The position numbers and the translations under genes are program-made. From positions 682,001-746,000 of the forward strand of contig MU008182.1 of NCBI GenBank assembly GCA_010909165.1: DNA of 64,000 bases, read 5' to 3'. Of this stretch, positions 1 through 10,982 are shown piece after piece. Positions within the stretch are counted from its first letter, which is position 1; every line of letters starts with the position of its first letter. A model generated the notes under the pieces. It saw only the letters and a list, made by a program, of their open reading frames with translations. It ran no database searches and had not been told where the DNA came from. Origin of the DNA: Anthoceros angustus. Taxonomy: Eukaryota; Streptophyta; Anthocerotopsida; Anthocerotales; Anthocerotaceae.

Positions 1-556
1 GATAGAACTCATGCAGACACCACAACGACTTGTGTCGCTTGCTGAATGTATTCAGCCGAGTGGGCGATGGGTCATAGGAAAGTGACCCACTACCCACGTA
101 TCCCAAGGACATGACCCCAAGCCCACTCGGACGAGCGGGCCAGCCACCTACGTGCATGACCATCGGGACAAGTAGCACTGTCGAATATGCACGATCCGTG
201 GCCATGTGATTACAACAAGACCATAGAGTCACATAAATTGCGGTAGTCACCATGTTACATTTGAGGTGACCATGACACCATGCGAGGACCAAGCAAGTGT
301 CCACGTGGTGGGCACTGTCATTGCACATGTCCCCGCCCACACCGTGACCATTGTGTCTTGGGAGGCTGGATGCCAAGAGGCCCAGTCGAGGGTGACCAAA
401 GGGTGCGACAAAAATCTTGAATGGCGGTGAAGCCACGGGGGAGGCGAAGGAACCAAAACTTGAGATGCATTAACGCAAATCATGCCCAACATGCACCCCA
501 AGAGCATTGTGGAACAACATCTTGAACATCGATTCGAGCACCTTATACGACCTTAC
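1..556. other. Unassigned left flank
   Basis: No gene recognised. The longest reading frame (minus strand, 247-507) has no familiar motif and a composition no different from its surroundings. The stretch directly precedes the tandem-triplicated unit and the transposon terminus, and may be older repeat DNA. Confidence 0.3.
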
Positions 557-2062
557 GAGGAAAAAGCACAAGTACTAACATAATGGACCTAGCGCCAACC
601 TGAGACATATCAAGGAAATGAGTGATATGTGTGATGAACGCCTTTAACACGATAATTTTTGAAGGGGGGGATATACTGACCCCCTTCGGCCGAGACAGCA
701 CCCCCTTGTCACGAAGAACACCTTACCTAAAACAGCATATGTGCCCTACTTTGATAATGCACACACCCTTTCTGAGGTCATTCTTGTGATAAAAGATGCG
801 TTTTCAAGTCAACACCCTAGAACTGGAGCACAGTAGGGTGGAGTGGGTGCATTTTTGTAGATTGTTTAGAGGTTGCCATTTTCATATGTTTTCTGGCAAG
901 AAAACTTTTACTTGAAGTGGTGGAACACAATGAAGACAATCTTGTACTAGCGAGTCTCATTTCAATGGTCGTGAGAACATTGCAACAAACATCTGCTAAA
1001 GAAGGGAGTGGTCATCGGCATCGACAAAAGTCATTGAAGAGTGCGGCTGGCGACTCATCCATGCCTTGCAAACTGAGGAAAAAGCACAAGTACTAACATA
1101 ATGGACTAGACAACCCGAGACATATCAAGGAAATGAGTGATATGTGTGATGAACGCCTTTAACATAATTTTTGAAGGGGATATCACCCTTCGCCGAGACA
1201 AGACCCTTGTCACGAAGAAGAACACCTTACCTAAAACAAAGATATGTGCCCTACTTTGATAATGCACACACCCTTTACGAGGTCATTCTTGTGATAAAAG
1301 ATCGTTTTCAAGTCAACACCCTAGAACCGAGCATGAGGGTGTGGGTCGGTGTCAGATTGTTTAGAGGGTTGCCATTTTCATATGTTTTCACAACCGAAAA
1401 CTTTTACTTGAAGTGGTGGAACACAATGAAGACAATCTTGCATAGCGGAGTCTCATTTCAATGGTCGTGAGAACATTGCAACAAACATCCGCTAAAGAAG
1501 GGAGTGGTCATCGGCATCGACAAAAGTCATTGAAGAGTGCGGCTGGCGACTCATCCATGCCTTGCAAACTGAGGAAAAAGCACAAGTACTAACATAATGG
1601 ACTAGACAACCCGAGACATATCAAGGAAATGAGTGATATGTGTGATGAACGCCTTTAACATAATTTTTGAAGGGGATATCACCCTTCGCCGAGACAAGAC
1701 CCTTGTCACGAAGAAGAACACCTTACCTAAAACAAAGATATGTGCCCTACTTTGATAATGCACACACCCTTTACGAGGTCATTCTTGTGATAAAAGATCG
1801 TTTTCAAGTCAACACCCTAGAACCGAGCATGAGGGTGTGGGTCGGTGTCAGATTGTTTAGAGGGTTGCCATTTTCATATGTTTTCACAACCGAAAACTTT
1901 TACTTGAAGTGGTGGAACACAATGAAGACAATCTTGCATAGCGGAGTCTCATTTCAATGGTCGTGAGAACATTGCAACAAACATCCGCTAAAGAAGGGAG
2001 TGGTCATCGGCATCGACAAAAGTCATTGAAGAGTGCGGCTGGCGACTCATCCATGCCTTGCA
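557..2062. repeat. Three tandem copies of a ~500-bp unit spanning a transposon end
   Basis: Copies lie at about 557-1074, 1075-1570 and 1571-2062. Copies two and three appear identical with a 496-bp period, and each carries the same 99-codon frame (1171-1470 and 1667-1966). Copy one differs mainly by short insertions and deletions, such as longer G and C runs and an extra CG in the transposon terminus. Each unit starts about 89 bp outside the left terminal inverted repeat, so the duplication includes both flanking DNA and the element end. No function is recognised for the 99-residue frame. Confidence 0.85.
646..668 (+). repeat. Left terminal inverted repeat
   Basis: These 23 bp match the reverse complement of 6013-6035 exactly. 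CTTT at 642-645 precedes them. Degraded versions of this terminus recur in the two downstream tandem copies, near 1159 and 1655. Confidence 0.8.
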
Positions 2063-2424
2063 CCGACATCGAGTCAAGAACCACCGCCATATTCTGGCGG
2101 TCACATCGTCCGCCTCAAAGTTATCGTTCTCCTCCATTGCTTGCTCGTCTTCAATAGTATCATTCACAGGCCCGTAGCGGTGTCGCCCTGAGCATCTAGG
2201 GTTTCTTGACCCTCATCCAAAAGGTCGCTTGATCGTGGTCTTCAACCTTCCGCACTTAATGCAACCACTTGGGCTTTAAGGCAATCCTTCTCACTTATGC
2301 AAACCTCCTTTGCCCAGGCGGGATGGACCCTTGCGATGCGGCTCGAGCGTTAGCTCTTCCTCTGCGTCTGGTAGGACTTGTACACCATGTCGTTGTTCAA
2401 TGTACCGCGCACCTCAAATCGGCT

Positions 2425-3324
2425 TCAATGTGCTGATTCCGGCCACTCAACAATCTTGCCAATGTTGTCGTCGCTCCACACAACATCCACAACCCAATCT
2501 CCTTCCACGGAGAATGTTTTGACAAGTTTTGTCATAAGGCCTAGCGGGCGTTGGTAAGGGCATACTACCCGACAGCCGTGTGATAGGTGGATGACTTCTT
2601 CACGGGGTGCTTGTAATAAGCATCCTTCCATTGTTGAAAGTCCCATGCATGGCGTTAGGCATCATAGGAACCCAATCTCTCGCACAACTTGCTTTTAGAC
2701 ACCATCCTACTGTCACGTACTCGACAGTCTCAAATCCGCCTCTATCGTTATTCATGTTTGTCTTGTCCCAGATGAAGGACACCATGCCTCCCTTGCCACA
2801 AAATTTCCGCATAGACTCCCTGACTGTGTGGGCTTCTTCAACTCCATGCAGGACGATAAGCCTGAACTCCTCGCTGGTGGTCTTCTCTTCAAAACTCTGA
2901 AACACTGTACCCATCATGGCCGAATCCATGCGCTTGTCCATAGGACCGATGTCAAACCCACGGGGGACGTCCATGACAAGCAAAGTGTATCTCCTTCCCC
3001 GCAGGTAGCCACGCAAGTCAAGAACATTACGGCCTTGGATCTGGTACTGGACCTGCTTTTCAGTCGATGGAACGTTGAAAACGTGGAGTCCCTCTTCCAA
3101 GTCCTTATGCACTGAGCCCGCTCATTCTCCAAGCCCTTCCAATTATTGATCTCAAATATGAAATGGCGAAACTCCTCGGGAAGTTTGGACAAGACCTCCA
3201 CATCTTTCAATTCTTGCACGCAATCCGATGTCGTGAAGACTATCCTACTTTTGCAAGAAACAGGTATCGCAACAATGCGTCGGCGACATCTCTGTACACC
3301 ACACTCGGGCGCCTCGCCTACCAT
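2425..3324 (-). pseudogene. DNA (N6-adenine/N4-cytosine) methyltransferase-like gene, frameshifted
   Basis: Three overlapping minus-strand frames read as one protein in the order 3324-3112, 3112-2650, 2646-2425. The middle part has LLVMDVPRGFDIG, placed like the DPPY catalytic motif IV of beta-class DNA methyltransferases, then a tract ending GFETVEYVTVGW. The last frame has RPLGLMTKLVKTF and then EGDWVVDVV, which resembles the 'KP..L...LI...S..GD.VLDPF' S-adenosylmethionine-binding region of those enzymes. Two frameshifts (about 3110 and 2640) break it, and the glycine-rich motif after VVDVV is not intact. Motif IV is DVPR rather than DPPY, so catalysis would be doubtful even without the breaks. 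It is divergent from the transposase gene within the same TIR element, so it is probably element cargo. Another Rossmann-fold methyltransferase is the main alternative. Confidence 0.5.
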
Positions 3325-3895
3325 TTGTAGCCACGAGTGTATGGCGGAGGGAGGCGCCGGCCGGCCGCCCGAGCACCACACTCGGGCGCCGGCCAGGTAG
3401 CTGCGTGAGGCGGGCGCGGCCGGCCGGCGCCGCCCGGCGCCGCCCGTCTGCTCACCGTCGGGTGGGCAACGGGTGTCTTGCGCGAGGGAGGCGCCGGCGG
3501 CGGCGCCTCCCTCTCTCCAGTCAGGCGCCGGCGGCCGGCCGGCGATAATCAATCTCGTGGTCGGCCGGCCGGCGGCCGTACCTGCAATCTCCGGGAGGGA
3601 GGCGCAAAGCGGCGGCGCCGGTGGGTCGGCACACCGTGGCGCGGCCGGCCGGCGCCGCCCGTCTGCTCACCGTGGCGCGGCCGGCCGGCGCCCTCCTCTC
3701 TCAGCGGAGGGCGCCGCCCGCCCGGCGCCCCCAGCGCCAGCGAAGAGGCGCCGGCGGCGGCGCCTGGCAGGCCTCCAGTGAGCATGGCGCCGGCCGGCCG
3801 GCGCCATGCGGGCCACCGCCATGAGGGCGCCCGGCTGGCGGCGCCTCCCTCTCCAGCCAGTCAGGCGCCGGCCGCCCCATATCATCGCAACCTAT
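3325..3895. repeat. GC-rich block of GGCGCCGGCC palindromic repeats
   Basis: About 570 bp packed with overlapping GGCGCC and GGCCGGCC palindromes, including repeated longer modules such as the two 'CCGTCTGCTCACCGT' segments near 3447 and 3658. It sits between the 5' ends of two divergent genes, and both flanks are of ordinary base composition. Open frames occur on both strands only because the sequence is repetitive and lacks stops. It is not considered coding. Confidence 0.8.
3782..3809. repeat. 28-bp perfect palindrome
   Basis: The half-site GCATGGCGCCGGCC is followed immediately by its exact reverse complement, with no spacer. It is the longest perfect dyad seen in the GC-rich block. Confidence 0.85.
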
Positions 3896-3965
3896 GGGGC
3901 AGGCCGTCCAGCGCCCAAAGGTCTTCGATGGCTTTAGACAGCCAACGCTCTAATGCTGTTTTTTA

Positions 3966-4589
3966 ATGTTTGCAGAGAAATATCAAGCAGCGTTAGACGT
4001 CCATCGCCAGCGACTTCTTGCAGAACGCGCCAAGATGACTAAACATCGCAGTAAGAGTTATATAGAGCCACATAAGTACATTTTATTGGCGATTGATGGA
4101 ATGGACTAGAAGAAGACGGAGATCCCGCACATTCTGAGGTGGCCAAAGAACTTGGATGAGGAATGCCGCATTTCAGTTCATGTAGTGGGGTGCATGATCC
4201 ACAAGTACACCCACAAGGCGAGAGCTTTTTTACACTATGCCAACCTCCGGAATGATGCAAATTTGACTATTAGCGTCATTCAAGATGTTATCCACAACTA
4301 TGATGGTGTCTTGCCCAAGGTTCCTTATCTTCAGCTGGACAATACATGCCGTGAGAACAAGAACCAGCTACTATTTGCTTATCTCAACATGCTCGTGGAC
4401 ATGGGCACGTTTGAGAAGGTGAAGGTGGGCTTTCTACTGGTTGGCCACACTCACGATCAAATTGATCAAATGTTCTCATGCTTCTCCAAAAGCTTGAGAC
4501 ACAAAAGCGCACCGCACGCGCGTTGCGAGACATTCTCAAATGTGCCTACACACCATCGGATGTTAAAGTGTTGGAGGTCCGGATTTTAG
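3966..4589 (+). pseudogene. DUF7869-type transposase-like gene, core region
   Basis: The frame from the ATG at 3966 gives a charged opening (EKYQAALDVHRQR), then LLAIDGMD and KTEIPH, the signature YLQLDNTCRENKNQ, and VGFLLVGHTHDQIDQMF. This order (IDGMD, LDN..ENKN, VGHTH..ID) is the hallmark of DUF7869 proteins, which I take to be RNase-H-like transposases of repeated elements; the acidic residues and HTHD motif would be the catalytic or metal-binding positions. A TAG stop interrupts codon 48 (4107-4109), where relatives usually carry glutamine. After 4500 the homologous continuation moves to another frame, so a frameshift is present. Family recognition is good; the precise transposon superfamily is uncertain. 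Confidence 0.65.
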
Positions 4590-4596
4590 GACATAT

Positions 4597-5497
4597 GTGG
4601 CCGTGAAAAAGCGAGCGAAGTTTGTTGTATCAAAAGCGAATAACTGTCGTTCCGGACCGGTTCAAAATTACAGGAAGACAAACCCGGCGGCGGCCTTATC
4701 ACATCGTCGAGGAGCAAAAGCGGTATTCAACATCCCGCTATGGGAAAGCCAAATTTGGATTAGAGTTTTGAATTTTGTTCCTTAGGGAATAGCAATTGCG
4801 CCTTTATTGTCACTTCTTGAGCCGGGATAAGAAGGGAACGGCAGGTATCCTATCACCGACGGAAGGAGTCGCCCACTTGCAGGAAGGATTAAAAGGGTTG
4901 CGTCCATATGTCACTGTTGAAGAGTACAAGTGGTGGGAGGCCTTTTGGGTGGACCAGAAGGAGATTGCTGTCATTGTGCAGAATAACATCGGTCTAGTGC
5001 TGGAGCATCCTTGGAAGTGGTTTTCACGTGCAGAAGTGGAGCATACAGCCCGACCACTTCAAGTCCCGGATGAAGCTTTGTTGGATGAGGCATTATTGAG
5101 GGACCTCCCACAACGGGATATGTACTTGGGGGCATATCAAAATGCTGGAAGGCAACAGCGGGAAATGGCACGGATGAATGGGGACATAACGGAAATCCAA
5201 GAGGGGATGTTTATGGCAGTGCCGTGCACTACGGACATGCATAACAGGCCATTTTGGATTGGAGAGGTCATTGACGTGAAGCTAAATGCACCACGACCTC
5301 ACTTTCTTATCCACTGGTATCGGACTGAGCACACAGATGCGTATGAAGGGAGATATGTGCAGGAATACATAGTCCGCCAGAGTGGTAACCCATTTGGTCC
5401 AATGCCGAAGAAAAAAGGGAATAAGGGTCATTACCTGAAAAACATACATGAGGTATTTGTGAAGGAAACAGTCATCTTGTATTATGGGTTTTGTTGA
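4597..5497 (+). pseudogene. C-terminal part of the DUF7869-type transposase-like gene
   Basis: An open frame of 233 codons from 4796, preceded by a short frame from 4597, continues the element gene after the frameshift. It is mixed alpha/beta in appearance and contains RPFWIGEVIDV, FLIHWYRTEH and AYEGRYVQEY. Such a small beta-rich, chromo/BAH-like tail with an 'HWY' motif occurs at the C terminus of DUF7869 proteins. The segment 4597-4785 looks degenerate, with basic residues but no clean alignment. No start codon with good context is evident at 4796, so this is read as the 3' end of the upstream gene. Confidence 0.5.
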
Positions 5498-6012
5498 GCA
5501 TGCGAGCATCATGCGGTGGACAAAAGCGATAAGGGATAAGCTCTGCGAGTTGCGTGGCTTCATTTCTTGAGTCAAAGTCTTCTTGAAGATAGCGATGACA
5601 ATGCGGAGAAATTTGGACCAAGTGATGAAGGATTGAACTCGGGGATGAGTGGCGAAATCTCGTTTTCACGGGGTCCCGAGTTAACGTTGTAAGTCCGGTT
5701 CTTTGATGTTTTCGAGGAAATACGTCCGTGGCTTATGTGATGTCATAACAAAACCACATTTCCTCCCAAACTGAGTTCTGATCGTTCTTGCGGCGAGAGC
5801 GGCCTTCCTCACCGTTCCTACTTTGCATTATTTCCCTAGGTTGGAGTTTGCGACCACCATTGGCCACAAACATTGCTAGATGGAAAGTAGTAATTTTGGG
5901 TGACACCTTTTTTTGAATTTGTTTTCCGGAATGCCTTCAAAGCGCTGTTTTAGGGCCCATCAAAAACCCCCTTCAGAGATTATTTGCGGAAAACCCCCTT
6001 CGAGATTATTAA

Positions 6013-6035
6013 CCCCCTTCAAAAATTATCGTGTT
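6013..6035 (-). repeat. Right terminal inverted repeat
   Basis: Exact inverted match to 646-668, followed by CTTT at 6036-6039. Two related subterminal copies of the CCCCCTTC motif lie just inside it. Confidence 0.8.
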
Positions 6036-6039
6036 CTTT

Positions 6040-6841
6040 GGAGCAGTTCTGAACCGCTTTGTGTCCTTAGTGTTCGATGATGGTCTGGAGGCGAGTTCCC
6101 AAAACTGAACAATTACGTCTTTCACATACCCTGGCACTGTGTCACTCCGTGTCTTCCTACCTGCACCACACCGGTGAGATATTTCACCATGCACATCTCC
6201 TTGCGAGAACCCAAGGCTCGATCTGGTGCCTCCTCACGGCTCTATTTGGCGAGACAACGAGGAAACAAGGTGGCTCCCTTTGATATCTTTAGACGGAATC
6301 ATGTTGAAGGCGTGTTCCGTGCATAGCGTCTCCAAATTGCACGTCCTTCAAACTTGAGCATGCAACCTTCAAGTTACGCATGATCATTCTTGCCACCTCT
6401 CCTATCCTTAGTCTTTGCGGTCTCACCCGATACTCTTTCAACGGTGTGGCCAAAGAGGCGTAAGATGTCTTATTTGCTCGCGGTGTATCTAGAAGTGAGA
6501 TGCAAGAAATGTTGACCAATTTCGAGCCACCCTTTGTTTCACGCGAGTAGGCATTCCACGCTCCTGTCGATTCGCTCAAGGCCCCCCTGCTCTCCACTTC
6601 TTGACTCGTTGTGTTGAGGTCAGGTGAGGCAGGTCAACATCCCCAAGCCTTGCTTGATCCTCGCCCGTCTCAACGCATCCGCTGCTTTCTTGAGATAGCC
6701 CACTTCTATCACACAGGCATCATCCTTCCGGGTTGCTCTGCCACTACATTTGCATGCCTGCCGACCTTTGGCGGCGCTTGCTCTCGGCCCATGCTCGCCT
6801 CGGCTTCACAGTGAGCGTGCCATACCTCTTTGAGGGGCCGA
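6040..6841. other. Unassigned region between elements
   Basis: Several short frames occur (for example minus 6289-6597, 102 codons) without a recognised domain. The sequence is of middling base composition and is probably decayed repeat DNA. Confidence 0.3.
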
Positions 6842-7645
6842 AAATGCGTGTACGCCCGCTAGAGAGTCACCAAGCCCGATCTTGAGCGACCTTTCACCAC
6901 AAGATGTCTTCACATGGCTGCAACAACCATGCGCGCCCGTGTGAGACCAAACCCTAAACATCTAGCTTGGACCCAGTTTACATGGTTGATTTCACCCACC
7001 AGCGGCCTACAGGCAATCGCAACAAATGCATTTATTCCTGAGCCTTCATCTCATGGTGCATCCATTGGCGGATTATTGCGTGTAGATGCCTACCTCCAAG
7101 CCAACTTGTTTGTGGCTTGAATGAAGCACCAAGCGCCATCAGCATCACCTACAGGCCATGCGCACGGTTTCCCATGTTGAAGTACTTGATGAAACCGAGA
7201 TGCTTGATGTCATATAAAATTAACAAGTGCCGTGATGCGTGTCTGCCGCTAGAGTCACCAAGCCCGATCTTGAGCGACCTTTCACACGATGTCTTCACAT
7301 GGCTGCGGCAACAACCATGCGCGCCCGTGTGAGACCAAACCCTAAACATCTAGCTTGGACCCAGTTTTACATGGTTCAGATTTCACCCACCCAACGAGCG
7401 CGGCCTACAGGCAATCGCAACAAATGGCTGTTCCGCTGAGCCTTCATCTCATGGTGCATCCATTGGCGGATTGTTGCGTGTAGATGCCTACCTCCACTGA
7501 GCCAACTTGTTTGTGGCTTCGAATGAAGCACCCACTGGGCGCCATCAGCATCACCTACAGGCCATGCTCGCACACGGTTTCCCGCTGTGTTTGAAGTACT
7601 TGATGAAACCGAGATGCTTGATGTCAGCCCATAAAATTAACAAGT
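6842..7645. repeat. Two tandem ~400-bp copies differing by small indels
   Basis: Copy one is about 6842-7230 and copy two about 7231-7645. They share long identical runs (for example around AGACCAAACCCTAAACATC) but are separated by many 1-8 base insertions or deletions and almost no clean substitutions. On the minus strand both contain a phrase ending KHLGFIKYF, suggesting an unidentified coding remnant. Confidence 0.75.
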
Positions 7646-7940
7646 GCACCGGCGGTGCGTCCGTGGTGGGGCGCCAGTAAAGGTACGGACCATTTTCCCT
7701 CCTTCGCTCCCCCGGTTCGTAAAAATAACATGGCACAATGGACAAGTGTCGAGGACATTGCCCATCTTAGCATCCCCGGACCAAGGCATTTTTTTTCAAG
7801 GTCTTTTTTCCCCTAATCTAATTTCATATTTTAACCTCAGATACATACATAAGAATACTATCATCTATAAAAATACCAGACCGTTTGGAAACGAAATCAA
7901 TTATATAAAATTATATTCAATATAAGAGGACAAAAGAAGG
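7646..7940. other. AT-rich spacer before LINE copy 1
   Basis: AT-rich DNA with no recognised feature. It directly abuts the truncated reverse transcriptase frame. Confidence 0.3.
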
Positions 7941-8822
7941 ATGTTTCAACCGTTACGCACCAAAGTGAGCACCAAACCATGCAACAACCCTTTACTAGCT
8001 TTGGAGAAACCTGCGTCGAGGGTTCGCCCTATTGCTCTCGGAGAGGTGTTCCTGCACCTCATCAGCCACAGCATTGCGATTCAACTTCGGGAGCACTTCC
8101 GGAAGCACCTTTGCCCCCACCAATTTGGGATTGCCACTCCAGGGGGTTGTGAGTCTGCGGCCATTGGTATCCATGCGATCCTCGAGTCTCACCCACATTG
8201 GGTTGCTCTACAGGTAGATATCGAGAATGCTTTCAACACAGTGTCTAGGGCCGTCATTTTCTTGGAACTCAAGGACGCAGATGGGCACCTAGCGGGCCTC
8301 ATTCCATTTGTTCGCTCCTTCTACGGTTCTCCGTCCAATCTCTACTATCAACATGGTCCAGCTACGGAAGGCGTTTCGGTTCTCTACTCAGCGATGGGCA
8401 CAAGGCAAGGGGATCCATTGGGAGGCGCCCTCTTCGCCATGGCGCACTTCAAGGCGCTGTCCTCCACAGCCTCTGCAGTTCGGAAGTGCCTTTCCCCTTC
8501 CGTGGCTGACGATACCCATATCCTCGGGCCAGGGGACAAGGTCAGAGCTGCCTTTGATCTCTTCTCCTTGGAGCTCTCCCGTATGGGATTAAGAGTCAAG
8601 ATCGATAAGTGCAGGGTGTGGTCCCCTTCCAGCAATACATCCCCTCTTCACTATCTAAGGGGGGATATTATTTCTCCGCAAGGGCTTCGGGTCCTCAGAG
8701 TTCAGCTGGGTCCCCCTGACTTTATTCAAGAGTTTGTGGACGTGGCTCACATTGGGGATGTTTCACAAATTGGGGACCCTCAGGTTGCGTTTGGTATTTT
8801 GTCTTCCTGCTTCGCGCGTTGA
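7941..8822 (+). pseudogene. Non-LTR retrotransposon reverse transcriptase (5'-truncated)
   Basis: A 293-codon frame with reverse-transcriptase motifs in order: RVRPIALGEV (fingers), LQVDIENAFNTVSR (motif A, catalytic Asp), GTRQGDPLGGALF (motif B), SVADDTHILG (motif C, catalytic Asp-Asp with Val where Tyr or Phe is usual) and GLRVKIDKCRVW (motif D). The N-terminal part of the polyprotein is missing and the frame ends before the thumb and endonuclease. The family resembles LINE-type elements widespread in mosses, algae and corals, with a related copy at 38.5-42.0 kb. A genuine start codon is not expected because the copy is truncated. Confidence 0.8.
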
Positions 8823-9880
8823 CCAAGTTATCTTACCGGGACGGCCTTTTTATCAAGCTTGAGGCATTTTGATAGGCAGGTTATGCAGGCGCTTGGGGAC
8901 AATATAGGTCCCGGCACCTTGAATCGTGGATGGTGACTTGGCGGAAGCAGGCATCATTGCTGGCCTTGAGGCAGCTTGCTGCCATGGAGGCCTCGGCTCG
9001 GCGGCTTTCCTCGGGAGTTGGGCCCTCTTGCCACAATTTTGGCCTCTCGATTCTGTGGACTCCCCCCCCTTAAGCCTTCGTCTCGAGTGTTGAGAAGGGG
9101 GCCTTCCCCTTGCAGGTCTTTCTCAGGCAGGCTAGGGACTCTCTTTGCTTAGAGGCTAGGGAAGCCATGCCTCCTTTTTCCTCTTTCTTTAAGGAAGGGT
9201 TGTGTGGCCTTCAAGCCTCTCTCCAGGAGAAGCAATATTTACAGGTGCAAAGGGCCCTCCTTCTGGACTCCTCCATTTCCAGGTCTTCGCGGGCCCGCCT
9301 GCGTTCCTGTTCGGGGAAGGGGGCAGGCTCCTGGCTTTTGGCTCGGCCTTGCATTCCGGCGTTCCAAATCACACCAGCGTCCTTTTCGACCGCGATGAGG
9401 GTCCGCCTCGGTTTGGCTCATCCTTTGGCCTCTTCTCTTTCCGTGCGTGGGCTGCCATCGCGATTCGGATCCCATTTGGCCCGTTGTCCGTGGGGCAACG
9501 CGTAGGAGGCGGATTTTTCCGTCTGGGGCGCCCGCCCATACATTGCGTAATGGCGTACGTCACTCGAGGCGGACCTTTTTTATACTAGGGGGGAGCAAAT
9601 TTATATCGCTGATGTGGTTGTCACGGATCCCCCGAGAGACTCTATAAGCGAGCATGTCATCATCAACCCCCCCGGCTGGGTGGCGGAAGGATGCGCAACC
9701 AGCAAGACTCACAAGTACTCTCCTATGCAAGATGGCCATGTTTTCATCCCCCTCGCCCTGGAGGGGCCTCCCCCTTTCCTCCGTGGTGGCTTTTTCCAGC
9801 GGTGGGTTTCCATAGCTCTGTAGCTACTTATTTATGGGAAGACTCAGCGCTGAGGACTAAGCTTCGACACCGGTGATAGG
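7941..9880 (+). mobile_element. LINE copy 1 (RT plus restriction-like endonuclease remnant)
   Basis: The reverse transcriptase frame is followed by about 1 kb of broken frames and, at 9590-9830, a stretch reading IADVVVTDPPRDSI, then a PPGW motif and a basic HKY segment. The same region occurs in LINE copy 2, supporting one element. ADVVVT..P and the downstream lysines fit the PD-(D/E)XK restriction-like endonuclease that ends the polyprotein of some non-LTR elements. The right boundary is approximate, with no poly(A) tail or target-site duplication identified. Confidence 0.65.
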
Positions 9881-10982
9881 TAGGCCCTTCATCATCCCTG
9901 ATCACGATATCATTGATGCAATAGGTAGTTACGGGAAAGACATTCGAGGGGACTAGGACTTCCTCTTTTACTATTAGCCCTTTTTGGGTTGTTCCTCCTC
10001 AGACTTCAGGGGTAGATGAGATTCCCCATCTCGCCTATTAATAATGTCTACTCTTATCCCATGACCACCTAATCACCCCAGTTTTGACGTATAGTATGTG
10101 AGTAAAATATTGGTGCTATGATTGATAAAATCGTAATGATGAGATCAATGCGAAAACTCAATAACTTTGGTAATCAATAGTTAGATAGCTTAGTAACTTA
10201 GACACCACATGTTGCTACAAAGGAGTTTCTTGATAGGCTTGTCGTTGTATCTCGACCCTTCTGGCTTGGAAAGCATTCCAATAGAGAGCACATGTGAATT
10301 ATAACTTTTTGGTCCATCTCTAAAGTCACCTAGTGCGTAGACAATATACAAGAAGACCAATAGTCTACCCCGGATAAATGTGCCTTGTATAAATGTTAAC
10401 TCTCTATAATTATTACTTCCGTCTTCACTCTTTGGAAATTTCAAATAGTTTTTGGATAAGTGTTAGATGTTAACCTCAAGAAAATATGACCTTCACAGTA
10501 TAGTGCTAATAAATATTAAGGTATGAGTATCTCTAAATATGATTATAATATTATTGAAATATATTATTATAAATATCAGATTTATTATAAAGTACTATAT
10601 ATATTACAAATATAATTGTTATATGTTAATAATTAATTAATAAAAATTAAAAATAAAAGACACCATACCTCCCAACATGGTAAGTTTATATGAAAATGTG
10701 CTAACTAGGTACAATAACTAGTCTTCAACATGAGCGTACCTACATACATAGGTCCGTCTTTAGCAAGGGGAGTAAATTATTCTTTACCACGCTAGAAACT
10801 ATTGGCAGTAACTTTGGAGTATTCACCGAGGTAATCAAAAAATCAAAATGACAACTAAACGTAACCTATGTCTGGAGAAGTCAGGCACCCGTGACCGCTG
10901 CCAGGGTGCCGGGTATTCCAAAGTACCGACCATCTTCCTCGCTTTTGCAATTTCTGCGGGCTCGCGTCCCGTTCATCACTTC
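9881..10982. other. AT-rich intergenic region
   Basis: Strongly AT-rich between about 10440 and 10650, with no recognised coding sequence. The last 100 bp form the putative 5' untranslated region of the SDR gene. Confidence 0.4.

Larger units (their letters stand above)
646..6035. mobile_element. DNA transposon with 23-bp TIRs (DUF7869 transposase-like and DNA methyltransferase-like genes)
   Basis: The ends are a perfect 23-bp inverted repeat (646-668 and 6013-6035; the outer end reads AACACGATAATTTTTGAAGG) flanked on both sides by CTTT, a putative 4-bp target-site duplication. Three copies of a CCCCCTTC-containing subterminal motif sit at 5967-6020. Inside are a plus-strand DUF7869-type transposase-like gene (from 3966) and a divergently oriented DNA-methyltransferase-like gene (2425-3324). 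All frames are broken, so this copy is non-autonomous or dead. Its length is inflated by the triplicated left end; a single-copy version would be about 4.4 kb. A 4-bp duplication and the H-T-H-D motif would fit a Sola-like superfamily, but that assignment is inference. 5500-6012 holds no recognisable gene. Confidence 0.65.

Noticed and set aside
3473-3966. Open frames in the GC-rich palindromic block
   Set aside because: Repeats without stops give frames on both strands, with Arg/Gly/Ala/Pro-only composition and no domain.
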